Positions 8,959-19,229 of a stretch of DNA of 29,858 nucleotides are shown here, piece by piece. How positions within the stretch are numbered: the stretch's first letter is position 1; each line of letters opens with the position of its first letter. Below the pieces are notes generated by a model that did not search any database, was not told the DNA's origin, and was given only the letters and a program-made list of their open reading frames with translations. The stretch spans positions 164,181 through 194,038 of the forward strand of contig NW_019775441.1 of the NCBI RefSeq assembly GCF_001039355.2. The letters are read 5' to 3'. The translations under genes and the position numbers were made by a program. Origin of the DNA: Lingula anatina (Eukaryota > Brachiopoda > Lingulata > Lingulida > Lingulidae).

Positions 8959-10368
8959 ATTAAATGAATCTTTACCTGCTTAAGATTAAGATTATCACAA
9001 CATAAAATTAAGCATATGATTGCATAAAGCAAAATTTTGGCCTTTGTATAACAAAGAGGCTTTTCATAGTCTCTAGATAAAATAAAATTCTCTTTACTTA
9101 GAGACTATAAGTAAAACACGACGTTTTGGTTCACCACTTATAGTCACGTTAATGGTGATTTCGTGCCTAAGTGAACAATATTTGATAAAATGTCTTTGTG
9201 GTTAGTAAAACACATAAATTATAAAAGCAAATAAATATACAATACGACATTTTTTTCTGATATAAGACCAAACGCAAAAAAGGGGTATTTGTTGCTCAGC
9301 GCTGCGTGCGTCATTTGGAACGTTGCGTATCAACCCTTTTTCAGTTTTTTGCCGAATAGAGTGCCTGGTCTTAAGCGCCAAGTCGACGACGGACCCCACA
9401 ATTCAGCACTGCGGTTGGAGACCGGTAAAAACATGTATTTTAAATGGAGTTTTCTTTCAACTCAAATAGTATAGTACACTTAGGAAACTTCACCAAGACA
9501 TTCGGTCCCTTGGTGATACCCCATACTGTGCATGTATGTCAGCGGCAGGTAACAAATTTGATATGGGCCTTACTACATGAAATAAAAGAATCCAAAAACA
9601 ATTTAAATAATTTACTAGTTTCCAAATACAGTGCATGCGCATACATGTACATTTGTATTTAAAGTGTGCAGCTACACGGAAGGAATTTAAAAGCTACCAG
9701 TATTATAGCCACCATGTCGGCGGAGATAAAACGGAATATTATTACAATGAACTTATTGTTCAACTCTCATCCACCTTGTGTTTGGTTAAAGTGGGGCATT
9801 TAATAACCGAAACTTGTGAACGGTAATTAGTGCTTGTGGACGGTAGTGAACGGTTGTGGTCGGTTGTGCTCGGTTGTGCACGGTAATTAATTTCAATCAT
9901 CTAACATTCGGGCACAGCTGTGCTTACATTATTTTATGGTTTCTCACATTTTAAGTGCTCATAAGTTAACATCTTATTCTTTATTTTATCTAGACTGAAT
10001 GTAATTGAAGAAAAAAGAAAAAAATATATATAAAATACCAGACTAATGGTAAGTGTCAAAATAGCTTGGTTAATATATTGCTGATCGAAAAATCTCTTCT
10101 AATGGAAATATGCCGGTGATAATCAATGTTCGTTTGTATCTGTGCAACATCCGAGTAGTTCCACATTATCTTAGAAACGGTTATCAAAGACTGCTATGAT
10201 GGATCAACAACAGCTGCAGGACATAATGTAGTAATTATATGACAAAATCTCTCAGACAATAGAAAGTTAACAGTCCTGTCACTTTTTACCTAATGTAGTA
10301 AGTACAGGGATCACATATCTTATCTTTCAAAGTTGTCATCATTGTGTTACATCAATGTGCAAACCAAG
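8959..10368. other. Region between MITE and TerD gene, no gene seen
   Basis: AT-rich DNA. An imperfect repeat of about 11 bp (CGGTTGTGGT-like) lies at 9813-9890. TTTATT at 9980-9985 is AATAAA on the minus strand and could be the polyadenylation signal of the TerD gene, about 385 bp past its stop codon. Short ORFs have no recognisable content. Confidence 0.55.
9980..9985 (-). promoter_or_regulatory. Candidate polyadenylation signal of the TerD gene
   Basis: AATAAA on the minus strand, about 385 bp downstream of the TerD stop codon. A six-base motif in AT-rich DNA is weak evidence by itself. Confidence 0.3.
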
Positions 10369-11001
10369 TCAACGGCACTTGGGCAAAACAAATTCATCTA
10401 TTGCAGTTTTGATTGGACCATAATTGTCGGAATTGCCAGAAGTTTGATAACCGCTTTCAAATATTGTCCACTGGTCTTGAAAACGGTAAACACAGCACAC
10501 CACCACAGCTTGGCCACTCGATGACTCGGACAAAGACTTGCGACAGAGATCCTGAAAGATATCCCTTGCATCAACCACTTTGAAGCTTGGACAAAGCTTA
10601 GGAGTGATGAAATTCGAAATTAACTTCGAGTCCCAAGCGCTAAGGGTGAAAACCAAATGGGTAACCTCTGGCGGTAGATCCTTCAGTCGTACTTCAATCC
10701 TATGCTGCCCAACTCTCCTGACTCGGTCGAATTCATCCCCTGTATGGACTACCGCGTCGCCGACTTTGGCACTTTTTTCATTCACGTAATCGATCACGTC
10801 CATGTAGCCACCTTTTTCATAAATGAAGCAGCTTGCGTCTAAGAAGTCACACCGGATCTGTGGAGGGACACCCCAGTAGAGATCAAATATCACGTGGTCC
10901 GCGTCGTCTGGGATAGCAAAAAGGGCCATTAAGAGATAGATGGTGGAACCGGGAGTCACGCCGAAGGTGGAGAGTTTGGCAACGACGCCTTCTTTTTTAA
11001 G
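10369..11001 (-). CDS. TerD-domain exon (C-terminal half of ubiquitin-like fold plus TerD)
   Basis: The acceptor TTCTTTCAG gives phase 0, and the exon has 210 codons to TGA at 10371-10369. It opens LKKEGVVAKL and FGVTPGSTIYLLMALF, the last strand of a ubiquitin-like fold. It continues DHVIFDLYWGVPP, FLDASCFIYE, VGDAVVHTGDEFD, RRVGQHRIEVRLKDLPPEV and LVFTLSAWDS, the landmark order of a TerD domain, with acidic positions (D in LDAS, GDEFD) where TerD binds calcium. The end reads WTIFESGYQTSGNSDNYGPI. No membrane segment is seen. TerD at about 170 residues matches the usual domain length. Confidence 0.92.
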   Translation of the reverse strand, partial: LKKEGVVAKLSTFGVTPGSTIYLLMALFAIPDDADHVIFDLYWGVPPQIRCDFLDASCFIYEKGGYMDVIDYVNEKSAKVGDAVVHTGDEFDRVRRVGQHRIEVRLKDLPPEVTHLVFTLSAWDSKLISNFITPKLCPSFKVVDARDIFQDLCRKSLSESSSGQAVVVCCVYRFQDQWTIFESGYQTSGNSDNYGPIKTAIDEFVLPKCR

Positions 11002-11114
11002 CTGAAAGAAGAAAATGTATCATTTGCTATTAATTTGCAACATTTGCATGAAATAGATAATGTAATGCAAATTAAAGCAGAACAAAAACGTAAGAGCAGA
11101 CATATAGAACTTAC

Positions 11115-11311
11115 CTTAAGCTAGGTCCCCTTGTACAGCAGGCGTTGTTTGTTCCTGTTATAGCAGTGCTTGTTGTGCAATATTTCCTTTAGCATGAGCA
11201 CAGTCATGTCGGGATCAAATTTAACCTTGGCTCGGTCTCCGTTCAGCATCGCTATGTGAATGTCCTCTCCTTTCACACCGCTTATTTCATAATTATCAGA
11301 AATGACTTCGT
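11115..11311 (-). pseudogene. Ubiquitin-like domain exon with in-frame TAG
   Basis: The frame encodes EDIHIAMLNGDRAKVKFDPD, TVLMLKEIL and RNKQRLLYKGT, then TAG at 11123-11121, then LK before donor GTAAGTTC. The pattern beta strand, TV..LK helix, QRLLYxGxxL is that of a ubiquitin-like fold and continues smoothly into the next exon. A single base change would account for the stop. The acceptor AAAAG at 11313-11312 is a guess; a TGA lies just upstream in frame. Confidence 0.75.
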
Positions 11312-11391
11312 CTTTTCATAAATGTAACATTGAAGCCACAACAACAACAACCACAAAATGACGTGCAATGGAATGTTTCTCTACACTATAC

Positions 11392-11490
11392 CTTCAAGCA
11401 ATGGACAGCCGGATGTTCGCGCGTTTTTCTTATTGTGTCTCTCGGGAATTCGCGCGAGAGTTTGTCTTTTTTACAACCAAAACACCGCAT
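11392..11490 (-). CDS. Cys-rich N-terminal exon of the TerD gene (candidate)
   Basis: Thirty-three codons start MRCFGCKKDKLSREFPRDTI and end REHPAVHCLK before GTATAG. The CxxC...FP...I...H....CL pattern resembles the small zinc-binding motif at the N-terminus of eukaryotic ubiquitin-like multi-domain proteins. A Cys expected before the His is Arg (CGC) here. The exon ends in phase 0 while the next exon needs phase 1, so either a border is wrong or a base has been lost. A TTTGCAG acceptor precedes it at about 11516. Confidence 0.5.
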
Positions 11491-12021
11491 GTTGCTGTCT
11501 GCCTTAGTGGTAAACTGCAAACAGGTAAACGATCCTTTTCAGTTTCTAGTTGATTGACAACTGCGTCATTCTCCCAGTACTAGTCAAACTTAATTCTTAT
11601 ACCACATTGTTCGTTAAACCGAGATATACATAATGTATAGCGATTAGCGGTGCAGTAAAATATGAGAGAGAGAGAGAGAGTTAATTTGTCAAAAATTACA
11701 AACACAATGCACTATCGGATAAGTTGGCCCATTGCCTCTCTATGCAGGGTATTTTACATGTACTGCAGAACTGCCTTTTTTAAGATAAATCTGATATAAA
11801 TTAATATACTTTATTCACTTAATGGTTTTTGTATCGTTATCGGTGCACGGGCTCCTTTTTCACGGTTTTTGATATATAAACATATTATTTTAGTACAGTT
11901 GGAATATGTTAAAGGCAAACAAAAGGAGTTCTAGCGCATGGGATTTCGTGATGGTGTAATCCCAACAATGGACTTGCCAAGCGTCTCCGATTGATACGAT
12001 TACACGTACAGTGGTATTTGT
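11491..12021. other. Upstream of the TerD gene; no gene seen
   Basis: A (GA)n run lies at 11664-11681. The remaining DNA is AT-rich with no supported ORF. Promoter elements of the TerD gene should lie here or further right, but none can be named. Confidence 0.5.
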
Positions 12022-12500
12022 AATTATGTTTCCGTTTTATACTGGTTTAAAACCGTATGAAATGTTTTAATCCCTATCCTGTGAACAGAAAGGGGTGGGC
12101 AAACAATGGACAGTCGTATAAGTCTCTTCAAAATTCAAACGGAATAACAGAATACCATAGACGAGTGAACCCCATGACGCCGGTATCTGTGGTCCTGCGC
12201 AAGCGCGACAATCCGCTGTAACTAGGTGTAATATTAACAGCAGGATACATCAGCCAGAAGATCCACATTGTTTGTTGCGGTGATAGGATTATAGCTTTAA
12301 GAGGCTAGAACCCATGCTACCGCGTGCCACTAAACTGTCTCCCGTAGCGAACTGTCCTTTTCACTGGCTTGACACGCGCAGCTGATCATGTTTAAGTGCT
12401 GCTAGCAAACATTAGTTTAATTTGGTATCAGTCATTTCATTCAATATGAATTGCCCCGTAGTCAGAATTGAACTAAGTATTGTTTGTTTGATTAACATGC
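12022..12500. repeat. Interspersed repeat, uninterrupted copy
   Basis: It shares long runs with 22169-23103: GAACCCCATGACGCCGGTAT, CAGCAGGATACATCAGCCAG, CGCGTGCCACTAAAC, TGAACTAAGTATTGTTTGTT. It lacks the 448-bp insertion present in the second copy. Confidence 0.9.
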
Positions 12501-13974
12501 ATTTTTGGAAGCAATTTGTCTCATAACTATGACAAAGCGTTTTTCCCCTCGTTTTTGCTTAAAATGAACGTTGGTTTGTCGAGGCTTAGGCTGCGTTCAC
12601 ATGAAAAATCTATTTTCTTAAAATCTAAAAATCTATTTGCGGTAACTTGTGATCACGGTCTGTGCCCTGAATACCCCAAGGCGTAATTACGGGCAGCGCG
12701 AGCCAGTTTCTTTCAAAGCTGTAATTAATTCTCGACATGACGTTTCTCCACGGCAGCCGGACACACAGTAATTGTAAACGCATGGTTATAGCTTGTTTGA
12801 GAAATGATAACAATCGCGAGCTATAGTAAGACCCCCCCTTTAAGCGAGGTCTTTGACTGTTAATTCAATAGTGTACTTTCATATAGTGTAATCACACAGT
12901 CAGACTCCCCCCAGTAGCACGTTGGAGTTGGATTGTCCTTGCGCCTCTACTAGAAATTTTCTCTTATTTTGTTGTTTATATAAACATTTTCATTTATTTT
13001 TTAATATTTTCATCTCATTACCCATTGTGCGCTCTGAAAAACTGGGGATATTCTCCTCAGCACAATGATTTATTTTTAAAAACAATTTGTCTCATAACTA
13101 TGACAGGGCGGTTTTTATCTCGTTGTTGTTTAAAAATGAAAGTTATATTTTGTCGAGGCTTAATGCTTAGCTCTTATCGCGTGTTATGTATGTACACCTT
13201 AACGATGAGATGTTGTTTTTATACTTGACTGTTATTGCCCGGTACTGCACGTACGCTTTCTTACCACAGTGATCTAAAACAGGTCGTTACTGTATGCAAA
13301 TGCAGCAAAGTCTTTTTGACGTGACGTTTCTGCGCGGCAGCCGGACACACAGTAATTGTAAACGCATGGTTATAGCTTGTTTGAGAAATGAGAACAATTG
13401 CGTTTAACACTAGGTTTTTAGCTATAGTAAGACCCCCCTCCTCTTAAACCGATATCTTACACTGTTCATTGACCGTACTTTCATATAATGTAATCACACT
13501 GTCACACTTCTCCCGTTGCACGTTGGAGGTGAATTGTCCTTACGCCTCTACTAGATATTTTCTTTTATTCTGTTGTTTATATAAACCTTTTCATTCTTTT
13601 AAAATATTTTCATCTCACTACCCATTGTGTGCTCTGAGAAAAGGGAATTTTCCCCACAGCATAATAATTTATTGTTTAAGCAATTTGTCTTATAACTATG
13701 ACAGGGCGTTTTTTCTCGATGTTGTTTAAAAATGAACGTTATAATTTGTGGAGGCTTAATGTTTAACTCTCATCATGTTTTATATATGTACACCTAAACA
13801 ATAACATGTCAATTCTATACTTGACTGTTATTGACCGGGTGTCCCACGTGTGCTTTCTTACTAGAGTGATCTGAAACAGGTCGCTAGTTTATGTAAATGT
13901 AGAAAAATCTGTTCGACGTGACGTTTCTCCATGGCAGCCGGACACACATAATTGTAAACACATGCTTTTAGCTT

Positions 13975-14375
13975 ACCCTCTACCAGGGCGTCAGATTGAT
14001 TTTCCACAGATATTCACAGATATGTCTCTAGATAAAAAGACGGTCAATTTGGTCTGATGTCACCCTGTACTGAAATCTCAAGGATGATTACATGGCTTGT
14101 AATCTTTTGCACACGGTCACTTAGCAAGTCCCTGCCAAGTCCCCTTGACAGTAATCAAGATAGTTAATTGCTCACCTGTGACAATAAAACAGCCCTTTAG
14201 CAGACAGACAAGACAAGGCAGGTTGCGTAACAAGCGTTAATTACATTGGCGCGAAGCCCAGCTCTCACTGAGCTCCTGCAGGGCGAGTACAAAGCCTTCT
14301 GCGCGCGGGCAGAGTTAATTGTTTCCTCCTGGCCTAACGTAACAGGGTCGCCTCAGCAAATATGTCCACACTGCC
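13975..14375. repeat. Inserted segment inside the third 590-bp unit
   Basis: This segment breaks the array period. It begins CCCTCTACCAGGGCG, and its first 60 bp match 776-832 in reverse orientation, including CAGATATGTCTCT. It is probably a fragment of an interspersed repeat. Confidence 0.65.
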
Positions 14376-14954
14376 AAATATTTTCTCTTATTCTGTTGTT
14401 TATGAAACCTTTTCATTTATATTGAATATTTTCATCTCATTACACATAAGGCGCTCTGAGAAACTGGGGATTTTCCCCACAGCATAATGATTTATTTTTT
14501 AAGCAATTTGTCTCATAACTATGTGAGGGCGTTTTTTTCTCGTTGTTGTTTAAAAAGGAACGTTATATTGTGTCGAGGCTTAATGTTTAACTCTTATCGC
14601 GTTCTATGTATGTGCATCTAAACGATAAATGTCGATTTTATACTAGACCGTTAGTGTCCGGGTGTCGCACGTGTGCTTAATTACTTGAGTGATTTAAAAC
14701 AAGTCGCTACTGTATGTAACTGTAGAAAAATCTGTTCGACATGACGTTTCTGCACGGCAGCCGGACACACAGTAGTTGTATAGGCATGGTTTAAGCTTGT
14801 TCAAGAGATGATAGCAATCGCGGTAAACTCTAGGCTTTTAGCTATAGTAAGACCCCCCTCCTCTTTAACCGATGTCAAAGGCACCGTTCACATGAAAAAT
14901 CTAAAAATCTATTTGCGGTATCTTGTGATCGCGGTCTGTGCCTTGAATACCCCG

Positions 14955-15031
14955 CGGCGTAATTACTGGCAGCGCCGAGAATTAGTTACAGCTTTGGAAG
15001 AAACTGGCTTGCGCTGCCCGTAATTACGCCG
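14955..15031. repeat. Hairpin-forming inverted repeat
   Basis: The arms at 14955-14975 and 15011-15031 (CGGCGTAATTACTGGCAGCG and its reverse) pair over 21 bp with one mismatch around a 35-base loop. A single arm of the same sequence, inverted to the right arm, lies near 12681-12711 at the left side of the array. Confidence 0.85.
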
Positions 15032-15055
15032 TGGATTTTTAACACAGCAAAAGAA

Positions 15056-15056
<1 letters not shown>

Positions 15057-15088
<32 letters not shown>

Positions 15089-15099
15089 GGGGGGGGGGG
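15057..15099. repeat. (GT)n microsatellite followed by poly-G
   Basis: About 14 GT units followed by a run of 14 G. Confidence 0.97.
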
Positions 15100-15237
15100 C
15101 TACCACATCAAAAGGATTTTTTTAAAGGAATTGCCTAATAGGTTGCAGTGTTATTTGAACCAAACGATTTCCTGATACATTGATGTCTATTCCACAAAAT
15201 AGTGTAGTTTAATTCATCAATAAGTTTGTATTTAAGG

Positions 15238-15420
15238 TAATCCCTCCTGTAACTGCCTTGTACCGATTATAATGGCACACCTTGATGCGAAACAGTCTAT
15301 CGTTTCTTCCACCTTGGGTCCCTTAAATTAAAGTACCATATTTCATTTGACACTTTCTCTGTTTCTGTCCCTTCCACTTTCTCTTGTCAAAAGGAGGGGA
15401 AATAATTTCAAAAGCGCCCA
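15238..15420. repeat. Interspersed repeat, copy 1
   Basis: It contains TAATCCCTCCTGT, CCCTTCCACTTTCTCTTGT and AAGGAGGGGAAATAATT, which recur in the same order at 29711-29858. Confidence 0.65.
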
Positions 15421-16540
15421 AAATCTACATCACCAATATTCAGAAAATAAATGAATCGACGAGCCAGTGGTCCACAAAGTCCGACACAGCAAATTAAATA
15501 AAATTTAACTGCAGTTAGCTACTGTCTCTAAAGATATTCCCCGCTGCGCGCTCGAAGCTTTAAATATACACAAACGTATTACTAGGGCTGTACATGTACG
15601 GTGTTTTTATAAAATTTCGCTGCGTTTAAACATAACAAGAGGAAAAAAGGGTAACATCATCTGGCTCTGAATATAAGTGATATACAATACGAGTCGCCGA
15701 GCTGTACGTGAATTATTACGAGTGTATTGGCGAGCAGCAATATATATATAATGATAAGTACACGTCTATTAGAAACGAGTGAACATGTTTTAATTCTATT
15801 TTATTTTACGTGTCTATATTTATTTGACTGCACTTAAATTTGCCTACGGAATTTCTTCTTTTGCCTTAATGCACAGCCTGAGTTTCGGAGTACACGAGCA
15901 TTTAGTTCTCCACTATCTTGGATGGGCGGGACTGATGGTAGATAAGCGAGTACCCAGTGTCGCTTGAAACTCAGGGTGTCACAAGGGCACTTCCAAGAAA
16001 TCAAGATACTGATGTTGTATTAGGCACGCGCTCCTCACATGACTCAAACGCGATGCTGATTGGCTAGCATCGGCGTTTTAGTCAAGTGGGCCTTGATCGA
16101 TGCGGCATTTGGGCTGGGTAGGACGAGCAAGCAGCAAGAGCCAGGTAGGATGGTCGTGCAGCTTTAAAGTCGAAGGTAGGTACCAGTTAAGTCATTATCA
16201 CAAGAAGTGATGTTCTGTTCTAGTATGACTTTTATATGAAACCGAAATAAAGGGACCTGTAAGGAAAATAATATTAATATTTTCTATCCGTGTTGTATGG
16301 TCATAGTATTCTTTTTGCTTAGTGTTTCCCATGGATACAACTAAACATATGACAGAAGTACATATTTGGCTCGCACTGTTGTTTTTACAATTGATGTGAA
16401 AAAAGTGATTGTATCCGTACGCGTCTAATTATAAATCAGCCGACGTTTTTACTGACTGCAGAGATGTTAGCAATATATTATTAAATTAAATTATATTAAG
16501 GGTGCCTTTATCCACGTTTGCTACATCCTAATATAATCAT
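15421..16540. other. No gene seen; mildly GC-richer patch
   Basis: At 15890-16190 base composition rises and GGGCGGGAC, ATTGG (an inverted CCAAT) and a CGATGCT/AGCATCG stem near 16050-16071 are present. This could be promoter-like, but no exon follows convincingly. The rest is AT-rich without coding. Confidence 0.4.
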
Positions 16541-19229
16541 TTAAAGGACATCCGACAAACCGTCAGAATGGCCTGAACGGAACATATTCTTCAGAAAACA
16601 TGCCCAACTAACGATATCTTTATCCAAATACACAAATTTAAAGCTCATTTTGTAAATTTTGGACTTTAAAAAACGTCCTAATTGCTCCGCCTGGGAGTTA
16701 ATGAGCTACGTGGTCACGTGGTCCGATGACGACAATCGTGCCACCGGCGGAGCTGTCAAACTCTGCTGCATTGTCTACCTGTAAGATGACTTTTCTGGCT
16801 TCTGATAAAAGTTTATACTCATTCAAATCTCTAACCCGAGGAGTGTAAATCCTCGTGAAGCTGTGTAATACCATTTCCCGTCTATTCAATTCTTTAACAA
16901 GTATTTAATTATGCTTATCCCAAGTTGTATAAAACGTACTGTTTATTATTCCATATGAGGTCCATGTTATTTGCGAAATTCAATTTATTTTAGTAAACCG
17001 CTGACACCCCGTCTTGCATACTTTTATTTAACAGAGGTAAACAGTGCCTGTTACATTTACAAGTCCTATCTTAATCATTCCTCTAACTGGAACTTCCTTT
17101 ACCTCTTAATTAAAGGGTTAAATGGCATTCAATTCTCCTCTAGCCTTTGACTTGCGAGTATGGAACGCACTCTTGCTGGCGATATTTATCCCAGGTAAAA
17201 ATCTACCTGTGCGTTAGTTTCAAAGAGCAGCTCCCGCAGACCTGAGGGTACTAGATAAAATCTGAACACCAGGTTTATTGAGGAGCTAGAGAAACAAAGG
17301 AAGAATTTTTCCTGCAGAGCTTCATAGGAATTTTAACACGGACTTGATCCAGCTTAGACCTCCAAACTAACAGGGTAACATGGGCAATTTTCACAAACAA
17401 ATAATAAAACTATATTTCAGTTAGCCTCCTTTTAGATAAATATACCGTTATGGGTAAATTAGAATATTTATTAAATCGCGAGCATATTTTTTAACTTAAA
17501 TGATGATTTTATTATTAATGGTAATTAATTAAGCTACTATATGTGGTTCATTTGCTGTGATTACGCTGCCCTTCGTGTTTTGCGTTAGTCTACATTTTGC
17601 TGTACGTGCTCGGAATTTTTTAAAATCTGTGCGTACAATTTTTGCAGGTCTGGTTACGCCCCTATTATGTGATGAAAGTCTCAATTTGGCAATTAGTTCC
17701 TTTGCTCATTTAGTAGAATTGCAGTGTAAAATTTTCGTGAAAACTTAATGACAAGCCAAGCGTCTCAAGTTCATTCCGTACCCAATTTTTACCCAAGCAA
17801 TTTTTTTCTTGAGTAGGTCATTATAGCACGCTGTTATAATACAATTTTTCGAAGAGGGATTTAAATCAATATTAAAAAAGTGTAGCTTCATGCTTAAAAG
17901 AATTGAGTATCTAGCGCTTTTCATAATATACCAAGTGATGTACAATGAACTAAGTAATCAGTGTGCTATTTTTTACACCCAACATTCTTTTAAAAAATCC
18001 GTATGTGCCTTTCTTATATCCCTTACCAGGTTAAATCTCCATGCATAATTTAAAATATACTCGATAGTTATAACGTACGTAAAACTGCACATTTATTAAA
18101 CGCATGAAAGTAATGATTTTTTACATGTTTCTAGTAGCAAACAATGCTCTTTTAACTTGATCTGCTACATTTTTTTGGGGTTTGACAAAGCTTACAAATT
18201 TGCAAAAAGTTTTGCATACAGACGCAGAACTTGTTTTTCAAGTTATAAAATGATAAATCTTTTAAATTATTTTATATGTCAGATGAAATAACCTTCAGAA
18301 ACAAATCCTTAAAGCATAAACGAGTTAGGATCACGAACCATTTTATTACAGCTGTTTCCCTTTTTTTCATTAATATACCCCTCTTTTTTCTGTTTTTCCT
18401 CAACACGTTTTCTTCCACGGAAGTAATACCTGGGCATACGCATGTTTCAAGATACCCTGAGAGCAATTACTTTTATTAATGTTCGCGACCGTGTTTGAAC
18501 TCAATTGTTAAAAATATTGATATTTAATGTCATTTACAAATACCAATAATATAACCCCATGAGATATATTGAAAAATATGAAAGCCCACCAAGACGAGTT
18601 TGATACTTGTTATTACCTGGCTTGGGAAGTGCAGCGGTGCATAATTAATAGGTTTTATTGTTAACGAGCTCTTGGTCAACTACATTGCATTTAAAATACA
18701 TCAGCAATTAGTAAGCTTGCCAACTGATGACAGTTAATCTGAAAGAATATCAGCTTTTGATATGATCTAAACCACCTGAGGTGAACATGATCTCATCGCA
18801 TCGCAACTATTGTCACCGAAGTTTCTAAGTCAAGGAAGACCGTCACAGACAAAGAAAAGATTGTGATCGAGTGCTGCAATTTTGGTGAATCCCACGGCAA
18901 CACACTGAGGCATAACGAAAATTGCTCAACTCCGTTTAACACAACTTTCCTAAACTTCTCTGTCTGTATGCACTTGCATCTCAGTTGAGTCTTATAAATA
19001 TATGTAGACCTTTATCCTCATTGTCGTCACAGTACCACGTGACCCAGATCTGTTGCTTCATTTCTGCATATTGAGGTGAGGTTTACTAAAACGCTTTTTG
19101 TCGACTTATAGATTGTTTTTATAATTTTTAAATGGCGGGGATCGATTAAAGCATACCTCTAGTGTATAGATTGAGTGCTGAATCTTCAGAATTCGAGAAA
19201 TGGATTTTTATGTGTCTAATGTTCTTTAA
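16541..19229. mobile_element. TTAA-ended repeat element, copy 1 (2.69 kb)
   Basis: It starts TTAAAGGACAT and ends ATGTTCTTTAA. Nearly the whole length matches copy 2 at 19226-21706. It carries about 350 bp (17839-18189) absent from copy 2. A 63-codon minus-strand ORF at 16698-16889 (NEYKLLSEARKVILQV) is broken by stops in copy 2 and is not treated as a gene. Confidence 0.8.

Larger units (their letters stand above)
10369..11490 (-). pseudogene. Ubiquitin-like + TerD protein gene, probably damaged (three coding exons)
   Basis: The minus-strand exons are 11490-11392, 11311-11115 and 11001-10369. Together they would give a Cys-rich N-terminal motif, a ubiquitin-like fold and a TerD domain. TerD proteins in bacteria belong to Ca-binding tellurite/stress-response systems; ubiquitin-like fusions to TerD occur in eukaryotes as far as I recall. 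Three defects are visible: an in-frame TAG at 11123-11121 inside the ubiquitin-like region, a phase mismatch between the first two exons, and Arg in place of an expected Cys in the N-terminal motif. The last exon is fully open for 210 codons, so the damage is recent, allelic or a sequence error. The gene lies upstream of, and on the same strand as, the vWA gene. Confidence 0.7.
12505..15050. repeat. Tandem array of about four ~590-bp units
   Basis: The block CAATTTGTCTCATAACTATG occurs near 12511, 13083, 13681 and 14504, and GGCAGCCGGACACACA near 12751, 13337, 13934 and 14757. The first two intervals are about 570-600 bp and the third about 823. The third unit has part of its body replaced by about 400 bp of other DNA (13975-14375). 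Runs of C (GACCCCCC) recur in each unit. Short ORFs in the array are not conserved between units. Confidence 0.88.

Noticed and set aside
15890-16190. Promoter with GC box and CCAAT box
   Set aside because: Single short motifs in a GC-richer patch with no exon downstream on either strand; noted only as a weak possibility.
16698-16889. Minus-strand ORF reading protein-like (NEYKLLSEARKVILQV)
   Set aside because: The matching stretch in the second 2.5-kb element has in-frame stops and frame changes, so the frame is not under constraint.
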